Source: JBKSMP01 sp964582055
GTDB taxonomy: Bacteria > Verrucomicrobiota > Verrucomicrobiia > Opitutales > UBA9783
NCBI GenBank assembly: GCA_964582055.1
Contig: CAZOPT010000013.1
Location: 1 to 21,522, forward strand
Direction: 5' to 3'
Length of the DNA: 21,522 nt
The position numbers and the translations under genes were made by a program. The notes beneath the pieces were generated by a model. The model was not told the origin of the DNA. It was given only the letters and a program-made list of their open reading frames with translations, and searched no databases. Positions 8,314 through 16,300 of the stretch are shown one piece after another. Positions within the stretch are counted from its first letter, which is position 1. Each line of letters begins with the position of its first letter.

Positions 8314-10452
8314 ATGCTTAAACAAAAGTATTCCGTTAGTGTTAACGGGATGGATTTGTCTTTTTCTACAGGAACGTTAGCCCAAAGAGCAAACGGTTCT
8401 GTTACGGTCCAGTCCGGTAATACAGTCGTCTTTGTGTCAGCGACAATGGCTCCAGAAGTGGGCCCAAATCAAGATTTTTTCCCATTAACTGTTGATTATC
8501 GTGAAAAGTTTTCAGCTGCAGGACGTTTCCCGGGCGGTTATGTTAAACGTGAAGGTAAACCTAGCGAAAAGGAAATTTTAACCTCGCGCTTATGCGATCG
8601 TCCTTTGCGTCCGTTGTTCCCAAGCGACTTTCTTAATGAGGTTCAAATTATCGGTTTATTATTATCGGCAGACTTGAAAAATGAGCCGGATATTTTGATG
8701 GTTAATGGTGCTTCCGCTGCACTGATGTGCTCCAATATTCCTTGGAAAGGGCCTATTGCTTGTGTACGTATTGGAGAAATTGATGGTGAGTTTATTGTCA
8801 ATCCAGTTAATGATCAGCAGTTTGAATCGAATCTCGATCTAATCTATGTCGGAAGTCGTACGGATGCCCTCATGATTGAAGGTTGTGCTGATCAATTGCC
8901 AGAAGATCGTTTTATTGAAGCTCTGCACTTTGCACAAAAAGCCATTCAACCGATTTTGGATGCACAAGAAGAATTGGCACGTCAGGTTAATCTGGAAAAA
9001 TTGTCGTATGTTCCACATGTAGTCCAGCCAGAAATTTTAAAATTCTGTGAAGATAATTTTACAGAGGCTTTAAAAGCTGCATGGTTCCAATCTTGCCGCA
9101 AAACAGCTGATTTAAGTGTAAAATTGGTTAAAAAAGAGGCGGTTGCGAAAGCGATTGCAATGGGCTTATTTTCAAGCGAAGAAGAGGCTAAAGATCCTAT
9201 CACTACTGCTTTTGAGGCTTTACAAGAAACTGTTTGTCGTACAGCTGTTTTGGAAGAATCGAAGCGTTTAGATGGTCGACAATTGGAAGAAATCCGGCAC
9301 CTTGCTTGTGATATTGATGTTTTGCCTAAGGAAGTTCATGGTTCGGCACTTTTTGAACGTGGCCAAACACAAGCACTTGTTAGTGTTACATTAGGCTCTA
9401 ATCGTGATGCACAAGATTTAGATGCGTTAACAGGGGGTGCGCAATCCAAATCTTTTATCCTTCATTATAATTTCCCACCTTATTCGGTTGGAGAAGTGGG
9501 CCGCTTTGGTTTTGTAGGACGCAGAGAAATTGGCCATGGGGCACTCGCAGAACGTTCGCTTTTACCTGTCATTCCTTCGGAAACAGAATTTCCTTATTCT
9601 ATCCGCGTTGTTTCAGATATTATGAGTTCTAATGGTTCTACTTCTATGGCTTCTGTTTGTGGTGGAACATTGGCCTTGTTGGACGCGGGTGTGCCTTTAT
9701 TAGCACCTGTTTCTGGAATTTCAATTGGTTTAGTTACACGTCATAATACAGACAATAAGATCGAAAGTTATCGCCTGTTAACCGACATTATTGGTGATGA
9801 AGACCACTTTGGTGATATGGATTTTAAAATCTGCGGTACTGCGCAAGGTATTACTGGGTTTCAGTTGGATCTGAAGATTGCCGGTCTTCCTTTATCAATT
9901 ATGGAGGAAGCTATTCGTCAAAATTCGCGTGCACGTGCTCAAATTTTAGAAGTAATGCAGTCGGTTATGCCACAACATCGTTCAGAAATGAGTCCGTTTG
10001 CACCTCAATTAGAGGTCATTTATATCAATCCTGAAAAAATTGGTGCTTTGATTGGTCCTGGTGGTAAAAATATCAAACATTTGACTGAAACAACAGGTTG
10101 CCAAATTGATATTTGCGAAGATAATTCTGGAAAAGTTTCGGTTTATGCACGCAATGCAGAATCGCTTAAATTAGCTATTAATGAAATCCGAGCGCTAGAT
10201 CAAGAAATTGAAGTGGGTAAGGTTTACCAAGCGATTGTTAAGAGCATCAAAGACTTTGGCGTTTTTGTTGAATGTTTGCCTGGTAAGGAAGGGCTCGTAC
10301 ATGTTTCAGAACTTTCTGATTGTAAAGTTAAGCACCCGAAAGATGTATGTTCAGTAGGCGACACCATGATTGTTATGTGCATAGATGTTGATAAGGGTGG
10401 TAAAGTGCGCTTAAGTCGTCGTGCAGCAATGTCGATCAATTCTGCATCTTGA
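8314..10452 (+). CDS. pnp: Polyribonucleotide nucleotidyltransferase (PNPase)
   Basis: The 712-residue protein is full length. PNPase degrades RNA 3' to 5' by phosphorolysis as a trimer and works in mRNA turnover. The first RNase PH-like domain has FFPLTVDYREKFSAAGRFPGG and SRLCDRPLRPLFP. The second has ALFERGQTQALVSVTLGS, FPPYSVGE, SNGSTSMASVCGGTLALLDAG and DEDHFGDMDFKICGT, which carries the catalytic acidic residues. A KH domain follows (IGPGGKNIKHLTE, about 579-591), then an S1 domain (about 635-705, VGKVYQAIVKSIKDFGVFVE). No residue looks missing. It sits between rpsO and the LPS-export genes; its stop is 4 bases before the likely start of the next gene, so co-transcription is likely. Confidence 0.98.
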   Translation: MLKQKYSVSVNGMDLSFSTGTLAQRANGSVTVQSGNTVVFVSATMAPEVGPNQDFFPLTVDYREKFSAAGRFPGGYVKREGKPSEKEILTSRLCDRPLRPLFPSDFLNEVQIIGLLLSADLKNEPDILMVNGASAALMCSNIPWKGPIACVRIGEIDGEFIVNPVNDQQFESNLDLIYVGSRTDALMIEGCADQLPEDRFIEALHFAQKAIQPILDAQEELARQVNLEKLSYVPHVVQPEILKFCEDNFTEALKAAWFQSCRKTADLSVKLVKKEAVAKAIAMGLFSSEEEAKDPITTAFEALQETVCRTAVLEESKRLDGRQLEEIRHLACDIDVLPKEVHGSALFERGQTQALVSVTLGSNRDAQDLDALTGGAQSKSFILHYNFPPYSVGEVGRFGFVGRREIGHGALAERSLLPVIPSETEFPYSIRVVSDIMSSNGSTSMASVCGGTLALLDAGVPLLAPVSGISIGLVTRHNTDNKIESYRLLTDIIGDEDHFGDMDFKICGTAQGITGFQLDLKIAGLPLSIMEEAIRQNSRARAQILEVMQSVMPQHRSEMSPFAPQLEVIYINPEKIGALIGPGGKNIKHLTETTGCQIDICEDNSGKVSVYARNAESLKLAINEIRALDQEIEVGKVYQAIVKSIKDFGVFVECLPGKEGLVHVSELSDCKVKHPKDVCSVGDTMIVMCIDVDKGGKVRLSRRAAMSINSAS

Positions 10453-10456
10453 TGCT

Positions 10457-10924
10457 ATGGTGTTTTTAAGGAATAAAGGTAAAAACATCGGAGAGTTTTC
10501 TTCGATGTTTGTACTTTTTATAGGAAACTTTATTTCTTTAGCTCAGGCGGACTTGTTTCGATTTCAAGCCGATGCACCTTTAAGCGGTTTTTTATGCCCT
10601 ATGTTCAATTCTCAAGGACAAAAAACATGGATTTGTCAGGGAGATCAGGTTAAATATCTTTCTGAATCGAAGATCAAAATGGCGAAAATGTGTATTACGT
10701 ATTTTTCTCCAGAAAATCTTTTGCAGATTGATATGGTAGTTCGAAGCGATAAAGCTGTTATTTCCTTATCTCAACATCAGGCTCAAGGTAAAACTTTGCT
10801 AACAATTACCAATCCAACGTATACAATTGTTGGAGAAGATTGGAAGTGGGATGGACGACAAGCTGGAAAGGCATTTTCGCGTGTTTATATTGGTAAAAAT
10901 GCAACTGTAATGTTTTATGATTAA
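10457..10924 (+). CDS. LptC-like periplasmic LPS-export protein (putative)
   Basis: From the ATG at 10457 the protein has 155 residues, with a basic N-region (RNKGK) and a hydrophobic segment MFVLFIGNFISLAQA followed by DLF, a signal peptide or anchor. In-frame ATGs also exist at 10421 (inside pnp) and 10505; 10457 lies just after the pnp stop and gives a sensible signal sequence. The body has a Gly-x-x-x-Trp strand (GQKTWICQGDQVKYLSESKI), a middle strand region, and ends ITNPTYTIVGEDWKWDG ... VYIGKNATVMFYD, which is compatible with the beta-jellyroll of LptC/LptA proteins. LptC anchors the periplasmic LPS bridge to the LptBFG transporter. The call rests mostly on its place directly before LptA-like and LptB genes (3-base gap to the next gene); similarity to LptC itself is weak. 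Confidence 0.5.
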   Translation: MVFLRNKGKNIGEFSSMFVLFIGNFISLAQADLFRFQADAPLSGFLCPMFNSQGQKTWICQGDQVKYLSESKIKMAKMCITYFSPENLLQIDMVVRSDKAVISLSQHQAQGKTLLTITNPTYTIVGEDWKWDGRQAGKAFSRVYIGKNATVMFYD

Positions 10925-10927
10925 ATC

Positions 10928-11533
10928 ATGAAAATTCTGTGGAAATATTGGTTTGTGTTTTGCTGTCCGTTTATTGTTTTGAGTGCAGTACCTTCTACAA
11001 CGATTACCAGTGATCGCATGGAAATGTTGCGTTTTAAGGACCATAATGAATTTACATTTTGGGGTAAAGTGCAAATTCGTAGCAGGAATTTTTATGGAGA
11101 ATGTGAACATATGTGGGTTTATTCTAAACCGAATGAGCCTCAAATTGTAGCTCTCAAGTGTTGGGTTTATGGGCAAGTAACACCAGTATTGGAAATTCCT
11201 CGTTGGTCTTATTTATTACAGTTTAAACAAATTCAGACAAAGCAAACATCTCCCAATGAACCAATCGGCCAAATTAAGAAAATTGTTGCAACTCAACATG
11301 TATTTTTAGAGGCTCAAGATGCGGATACTGGCGAAGTTAAACGTGCAAATTCTGAAAAAGCAGATATTTTTCCAGGTGAAGGGAAAATGGTTTTGATGGA
11401 AAATCCGGTTGTTCATTCATCTACCCAAGGAACTTTCCGTGGTGGAAAAATCACTTTTTATAAACAGTCTGGACGCATTATCGTTGAAAATCCAGATACT
11501 AAACAACGTTCTCAAGTTTTACTTTCCGAATAA
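10928..11533 (+). CDS. LptA/OstA-like periplasmic LPS transport protein
   Basis: The 201-residue protein begins with a signal peptide (MKILWKYWFVFCCPFIVLSA). Then comes the OstA-type beta-strand pattern: TITSDRMEMLRFKDHNEFTFWG, KVQIRSRNFYGECEHMWVY, then KIVATQHVFLEAQDADTGEVKRANSEKADIFPGEGKMVLMENPVV and FRGGKITFYKQSGRIIVENP (quoted in pieces). Alternation of 'x-x-A-x-x-A-x-Y'-like strands with a Gly-Lys-turn and an 'E-NP-V' motif is typical of LptA, which forms the periplasmic bridge carrying LPS to the outer membrane. Family LptA proteins are about 170-200 residues. The gene is 3 bases after the LptC-like gene and 2 bases before lptB, so the three form a tight cluster. Assigning it as the functional LptA is inference from fold motifs plus position. 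Confidence 0.75.
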   Translation: MKILWKYWFVFCCPFIVLSAVPSTTITSDRMEMLRFKDHNEFTFWGKVQIRSRNFYGECEHMWVYSKPNEPQIVALKCWVYGQVTPVLEIPRWSYLLQFKQIQTKQTSPNEPIGQIKKIVATQHVFLEAQDADTGEVKRANSEKADIFPGEGKMVLMENPVVHSSTQGTFRGGKITFYKQSGRIIVENPDTKQRSQVLLSE

Positions 11534-11535
11534 AA

Positions 11536-12267
11536 ATGACAGATCTACCTTCTATTTCTACAGAAAATCTTGTAAAAGTTTATGGCGATCGTGAAGTCGT
11601 TCGTGGTGTTAATGTTTCCGTAAAAGCAGGTGAAGTGGTGGGCTTGTTAGGACCCAATGGTGCTGGTAAAACAACGTGTTTTTACATGATTGTTGGACTT
11701 ATTGCGGCCACTCGTGGCAAAGTTATCTTTAACGATCAAGATATTACTGTATTACCAATGTATAAGCGTGCTCGCTTAGGTATTGGTTATTTACCGCAAG
11801 AAGCTTCGGTTTTTCGAAAGTTATCTGTTGCAGATAATATCCGTGCAATTTTGGAAACTTTGCCAATGAATCGTTCTGAAATTGAAAAAAAGACTCAAGA
11901 AGCTCTTGAAAATCTTGGATTAACGAAAGTTGCTAAACAAAAAGCTTATACTTTGAGTGGTGGTGAACGCCGACGTTTGGAAATTACTCGCGCACTCGTT
12001 ACCAATCCTCAATTTTTGCTTATGGATGAACCCTTTAGCGGTGTCGACCCTATCAGTGTTCAAGAAGTTCAACAAATTATTATTAGTCTAAAAAAACGTG
12101 GTATTGGTATTCTTATTACCGACCATAATGTTCGTGAAACTTTACGTGTGGTTGATCGCGCTTACCTCCTTTATGACGGAAAAATTCTTTGTTCTGGAAG
12201 TCGCCATGATCTCCTCAATGATCCAAATAGCCGAAAATTCTATTTAGGTGAACAATTCGAAGCGTAA
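11536..12267 (+). CDS. lptB: LPS export ABC transporter ATP-binding protein
   Basis: The 243-residue protein is a stand-alone ABC ATPase that powers LPS extraction from the inner membrane with LptF/LptG. All nucleotide-binding motifs are visible: Walker A GPNGAGKTT (39-47), Q-loop Q88 in IGYLPQEASVFRKL, signature LSGGERRR (140-147), Walker B FLLMDEP (160-166) and H-loop H197. IGYLPQEASVFRKLSV and TDHNVRETL are diagnostic of LptB as opposed to other ABC ATPases. It begins 2 bases after the LptA-like gene and has no Shine-Dalgarno sequence, so translation may depend on the gene before it. LptF/LptG are not in the window. The rpsO-pnp-lpt run probably ends here. Confidence 0.95.
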   Translation: MTDLPSISTENLVKVYGDREVVRGVNVSVKAGEVVGLLGPNGAGKTTCFYMIVGLIAATRGKVIFNDQDITVLPMYKRARLGIGYLPQEASVFRKLSVADNIRAILETLPMNRSEIEKKTQEALENLGLTKVAKQKAYTLSGGERRRLEITRALVTNPQFLLMDEPFSGVDPISVQEVQQIIISLKKRGIGILITDHNVRETLRVVDRAYLLYDGKILCSGSRHDLLNDPNSRKFYLGEQFEA

Positions 12268-12293
12268 GCAACTTCTTCTAAATAAAACAGAAA

Positions 12294-12312
12294 AAGCCCC
12301 ACTGTGGGGCTT
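12294..12312 (-). terminator. Intrinsic terminator, stronger for minus-strand transcription
   Basis: AAGCCCCA (12294-12301), loop CTG, TGGGGCTT (12305-12312) is a perfect 8-bp GC-rich stem. On the minus strand it is followed directly by TTTCTGTTTTATTT, giving a T-tract and ending the minus-strand run whose last gene stops at 12430. On the plus strand, where lptB ends at 12267, the bases after the stem (AAGATAAAATAAAT) have no good T-run, so termination of the lpt transcript here would be weaker. Confidence 0.75.
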
Positions 12313-12429
12313 AAGATAAAATAAATTGAATTTATAAATGCTTGTATTAATTAAGACCTCAAAAAATTAAAAATGTTCATTGCTTTATAAAGTTTTTTTA
12401 CTTTTTATAAATTTAGTTTTTAATATAGC

Positions 12430-13329
12430 TTATTTTTTGAATGAGGCTAGCATGTGTAATAGATATTGCTTTTCTTGGGTTAAATTTGACAAAGCGTTTT
12501 GAACAAAGGTAGTATCTTGTGCATAAGTTACACCTAGCCAACGGTCAGTAAGGTTGGGTAGGCAGTGAACATTCAAGCCTAAATCTTGAGCGATGGATTG
12601 GATGGCAACAGGAAGATAAAATTCGTCTTTTTGTGGATCTGTTAGCTGCTTTAAAAACGAATTCCATTTTTCTTTTAATGGTTTAAAAATGCTGGGTTGT
12701 AAAATCCAAAAATTTAAAGAAACAAAAGTGTTTACATCTAAGACTAAAGATTGATTGTCTACCTGTCCTGTGATTTCACCATTTTTTGCTTCGACATGGC
12801 AATATTCTTGCAAATGCGTTACATAATTATCTTCATTAAGCGTACATACAGCCCGTGAAACAGAACCATTCGGTGAAAGCGTTTTCCAAAGTGGATATCC
12901 AACTAGCGCATAATCTTTTTCATGCTTTTGCAAAAATTGTGCAGCATAACGATAAGCACTTTCGCCGTAAAAATCATCTGCATTGATGATTACAAATGGA
13001 GTATGTACATGTTCGCGAATGGAATACAACGCATGAGCTGTTCCCCAAGGTTTTTGCCGATGAAATTGCTTTGTTTGGGGATCATTTTGTTCTTGCAAAA
13101 TACACTTTGAACGATTTTCTAATCCCCATTTTTTAAAAATTTTCTGAAAGCCTTCTTGTGTTTCTTCACTAACAACAGCAACAAAATTATGAAAGCCATG
13201 TTGCCAAGCATCCCAAATTGCAAATTCTGCCAATGTAGCACCTTGAGGCTCAAATGTATATAACTGTTTTAAGCCCCCAAAACGACTTCCTTTACCTGCA
13301 GCTAATAAGACAAGTGTGTAATCATTCAT
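12430..13329 (-). CDS. Sugar-phosphate nucleotidyltransferase-like protein
   Basis: The 299-residue protein has the N-terminal nucleotide-binding loop LLAAGKGSRFGGLKQL (9-24), a variant of the G-x-G-x-R-x7-PK signature of sugar nucleotidyltransferases that reads GLKQ in one branch of the family. Further family motifs are KPWGTAHALYSI, VIINADDFYGESAYRYA (metal-binding DD), LWKTLSPNGSVSRAVC, DVNTFVSLNFWIL, DEFYLPVAIQ and WLGVTYAQD. Such enzymes make NDP-sugars from a sugar-1-phosphate and NTP. The substrate is unknown. The gene overlaps the 3' end of the preceding glycosyltransferase gene by 8 bases, so the pair is coupled and probably serves the same surface glycan. It is the last gene before the terminator at 12294. 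Confidence 0.85.
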   Translation of the reverse strand: MNDYTLVLLAAGKGSRFGGLKQLYTFEPQGATLAEFAIWDAWQHGFHNFVAVVSEETQEGFQKIFKKWGLENRSKCILQEQNDPQTKQFHRQKPWGTAHALYSIREHVHTPFVIINADDFYGESAYRYAAQFLQKHEKDYALVGYPLWKTLSPNGSVSRAVCTLNEDNYVTHLQEYCHVEAKNGEITGQVDNQSLVLDVNTFVSLNFWILQPSIFKPLKEKWNSFLKQLTDPQKDEFYLPVAIQSIAQDLGLNVHCLPNLTDRWLGVTYAQDTTFVQNALSNLTQEKQYLLHMLASFKK

Positions 13330-14083
13330 TTCGTTTCAAACGTAATTCGATTGCTAATAGATACTTTAAAAAAGTATAAAAAGAGGTTATTTTCGCATAA
13401 TAAAAGCCTGGAAATTTGTCCAAAAAACCTCCTCTAAAAAGGTAACGATTGATAAAGTTCGTTAAAGGATTCAAACAACATTTTAACATAAGCATTCCTA
13501 AAGAGTACCTTTGTGCAAGTGTTGGCGCAGCTAAATGTGCATAATTTATCTGTTTTTGCAAAGTCTGTTCAACCGATGTTTCAGTATAATGCCAAAGAGG
13601 ACCTTGCAAATAATGTTTTATACCTGAGTGGTGCAAACATTCATGTACAGTTCCAATCCATCGAACCGTTTCTTTACGGAATAAAACAGGACATAAATCT
13701 TTCGAGTGACCATAACGTAACCAATGATTTAAATACTGATTATGTCGTTGACAACAAACAACATCACAATTTGCAGGTGGCATTTTTCTAAAAAAATCTT
13801 CAATTTGCTGCCTTAATACCTCCGAAACTTCTTCATCGGCATCTAGGCGTAAAATCCATGCTTCTTGCGCACATCTCATACCGAAATTTTTCTGTTCGGC
13901 ATAACCTTCCCAAGCATGTTCAATAACGCGTGCACCAAACTGTTCTGCTACTTTTTGCGTATCATCTGTACAATCATTAATAACAACAATAATTTCCTTT
14001 ATCCATCCATGAATAGACGATAAACACCGTCCTAAAATTTCAGCCTCATTATGCGCAATAATTACACAAGAAATTGGTAACAT
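13322..14083 (-). CDS. WaaE/KdtX-like GT2 glycosyltransferase
   Basis: The 253-residue protein starts with SCVIIAHNEAEILGRCLSSI, the GT2 nucleotide-binding start, followed by VINDCTDDT and then LRLDADEEVS, where the DxD-like metal-binding motif sits. The middle QRHNQYLNHWLRYGHSKD and the C-terminal GGFLDKFPGFYYA ... FLKYLLAIELRLK are typical of the WaaE/KdtX group, glucosyltransferases that act on the LPS inner core at the cytosolic face of the membrane. Exact sugar and acceptor are not shown by the sequence. It lies downstream of the effector gene in the same direction (57-base gap) and overlaps the nucleotidyltransferase gene that follows. A link to the effector in function is not suggested by content, only by position. 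Confidence 0.85.
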   Translation of the reverse strand: MLPISCVIIAHNEAEILGRCLSSIHGWIKEIIVVINDCTDDTQKVAEQFGARVIEHAWEGYAEQKNFGMRCAQEAWILRLDADEEVSEVLRQQIEDFFRKMPPANCDVVCCQRHNQYLNHWLRYGHSKDLCPVLFRKETVRWIGTVHECLHHSGIKHYLQGPLWHYTETSVEQTLQKQINYAHLAAPTLAQRYSLGMLMLKCCLNPLTNFINRYLFRGGFLDKFPGFYYAKITSFYTFLKYLLAIELRLKRNE

Positions 14084-14140
14084 AAATCTAAGTTGCCATA
14101 ATTAGGAAAGAGGTCAATCGTAAAGCAGAAAATAAAATCT

Positions 14141-16291
14141 TTAGTCTTCTACAGCTTGGTTTTGACTTAATTTATTTAGATTACTATCGAAAGGTTTCGT
14201 TAAATCTACTAAAAAACGCTTATTAATGTGCTTGCTTGATCCTAATTTCAAACCAGTTTGTAAAACAGTATTAACTTTGGGAATATCTCGTACACAACTT
14301 CCTTCTTTATAAATTTCTTGCAAATTTTGTTGTTCTTCAACACTTTCATCTTCTGGATTATAAATTTTATTTTCAGACTTTATTTGCGCACATAAATTTG
14401 TCAACTCCATTGCACAAGCCCCTGTTCTATCTTTACCGCTCTTGCAGTTAAAGGAACTGGCATAACCCAATAAATTCGTTAAAGCTAATACACGCGTTGG
14501 AAGTGCGTATGGATTTTCTTTTAACCCCTCTGGATGATTTTTATAAATATCAAAAATTTGATTAGCAAGCATTTGAATTTGTTTACCATCTGCTCCTTTA
14601 GAATTCAAATACTGCATTATAAGACTACCGTCTTCAAAAACAACATCATCGCCTTTTTTTTCATTATTAGGAAAATTTGTCCCAAATAATTTTTTAAAAC
14701 TCTCTAAATTTTGATCCTCTGCTTGTTTTTTTGCCTTTGAATTCCCAATTTCAAGATGATTAAAATGTTGTGCATTTACGCCAAAATTAAACAATAGAGG
14801 GGGTTCAAATTCAACATAAATGGTTTTACCTCTATAGTTTAATTCTAATGGTTGTTTACTTTCATCTGTTAAGGAGTTAAACATTTCCATTTGTTTCCAA
14901 GCTTTATCTGTATCTGCTATTGTGCCGAAACTCATCAATTGTACATTTGTGAAATTCAATGTTAAAGGGTTGTCTTTGCTTGTATTTTGAATAAGTTCTT
15001 CTCCATGTTTTAAAGCACATGCATTTGCTAAAATCTCTTTTGCAGCATTTTCTTGTTCTAAAATATACCCATGACGTAAAAACGACATAGATTGTTTACC
15101 TTCTACTTCAATATCTTGTCGCCATAAATTAACTGCATGTTGTGTTGCGCCTACCTTCGAACTTTGGTAAACACTACTACAATGTTTTAATGTATCATTA
15201 CCAAATTCTGACATTTTTGCTTGAGGGGTAAACGTTATTTGTGTTTTAAATTCTTTCTCACCAAATTTTAAAGTTACATGCTTATTCTTAATAACTTCTC
15301 CACCTTGAGTTTCAGAAATCGCTTTTGCCCAAGCTTGATTGAAAGTTTTTTGATCTATACCAAGGTCTTTTTCTAGAGTTTTTTGTATACTGTCCAATAA
15401 CTTTTTATCAAAGTTTCCACTACTTCCTTTGATCAAATCTTGTATTGTTCCTTTTATTGTATTTGCTTTATTACTATTATGATTCTCCCAAGGGTACTCA
15501 AGTAATTGTTCAAAGGTAGATTTTGCTAACTCATCAACAGTTTTGTTTGTTTCCGATGTAATTCCCTTATCGCTATTTTCTAATATTGTAACAGTTTCTT
15601 CAGTAGAATTAGTTTTTGGGGAACCTTTATCAAGTGCTGAAGTCTGGTTTTCATTATGAGAAGATTGTTCATTTTGACTTTTTTTAATCTCATTTTGCTG
15701 TTGTGGAACTGTAGGGTTATCTTTAATATCAAAAGATTCAGTCAATTTTCTGACTTCTTCACTAACAGTTTCCTCATTAAGGTTTTCTAAAGAAGTATTA
15801 AATGAATTTAATGCTTCTAGACTAAAATCTTTTTGGCATCCAAAATTTAAACATTTTTTAAGTGATTCTTTTGCTGTTTCTGATTCAAGTTTTCCTTCAC
15901 TGACCAATTTACTTAAATTTTTATCTGTTTCTAAAAATGCTAAACCTTTTTCAAGGATAGTAAGTTTTTCATCATTGTTAGTCGTTTTTTCAATATGCTT
16001 TAAAACTATATTCTTCATTTCAGTATTGAAAATCGAATCTTCTTGTTTTAAAGCCTCAATGGCATTATTAAGCGTTATGCCTTTTTCTTGCCAATTAATG
16101 CTTGAATCCTTATTTTGTTGAACTAATCTTATAATATTAGAATATTGTTTAGATAAACTAAAATCATTTGTTTTAAGAATTTCAGGTTTTACTATTATTG
16201 GATCATTATTTATGTTTGCATCATTATAAGAATCTCCTTTGATTTGAGAAATGAAAGGATTGGTATCTGTATTAATGGGGAATGATGACAT
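14141..16291 (-). CDS. SopB/IpgD-family phosphoinositide phosphatase, type III effector
   Basis: The 716-residue protein ends in a phosphatase domain of the SopB (SigD)/IpgD family, inositol-phosphate phosphatases that bacteria inject into host cells to alter membrane phosphoinositides. The catalytic loop CKSGKDRTG (616-624; C616 nucleophile, R622) is the exact CX5R sequence of that family. FNFGVN at 501-506 matches its second signature, and ATQHAVNLW...SFLRHGYILE (383-412, RHG 406-408) matches a third conserved region. No signal peptide or membrane segment is seen. Residues 1-190 are helix-rich and charged, and 190-255 is an Asn/Ser/Thr/Gln-rich linker, so the N-terminal half is longer than in SopB (about 560 residues). 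The gene sits 9 bases after a CesT-type chaperone gene. Composition is very AT-rich compared with pnp or recA. The family call is strong; secretion is inferred from family and chaperone. Confidence 0.88.
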   Translation of the reverse strand: MSSFPINTDTNPFISQIKGDSYNDANINNDPIIVKPEILKTNDFSLSKQYSNIIRLVQQNKDSSINWQEKGITLNNAIEALKQEDSIFNTEMKNIVLKHIEKTTNNDEKLTILEKGLAFLETDKNLSKLVSEGKLESETAKESLKKCLNFGCQKDFSLEALNSFNTSLENLNEETVSEEVRKLTESFDIKDNPTVPQQQNEIKKSQNEQSSHNENQTSALDKGSPKTNSTEETVTILENSDKGITSETNKTVDELAKSTFEQLLEYPWENHNSNKANTIKGTIQDLIKGSSGNFDKKLLDSIQKTLEKDLGIDQKTFNQAWAKAISETQGGEVIKNKHVTLKFGEKEFKTQITFTPQAKMSEFGNDTLKHCSSVYQSSKVGATQHAVNLWRQDIEVEGKQSMSFLRHGYILEQENAAKEILANACALKHGEELIQNTSKDNPLTLNFTNVQLMSFGTIADTDKAWKQMEMFNSLTDESKQPLELNYRGKTIYVEFEPPLLFNFGVNAQHFNHLEIGNSKAKKQAEDQNLESFKKLFGTNFPNNEKKGDDVVFEDGSLIMQYLNSKGADGKQIQMLANQIFDIYKNHPEGLKENPYALPTRVLALTNLLGYASSFNCKSGKDRTGACAMELTNLCAQIKSENKIYNPEDESVEEQQNLQEIYKEGSCVRDIPKVNTVLQTGLKLGSSKHINKRFLVDLTKPFDSNLNKLSQNQAVED

Positions 16292-16300
16292 AAAAAAACA

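Noticed and set aside
10421..10456. Start of the LptC-like gene inside pnp
   Set aside because: The extra residues overlap the pnp C-terminus and precede a better start with a signal peptide at 10457.
12375..12420. Inverted AT-rich stretch (TTTATAAAG ... CTTTTTATAAA)
   Set aside because: Imperfect pairing made only of A and T; expected by chance at this base composition.
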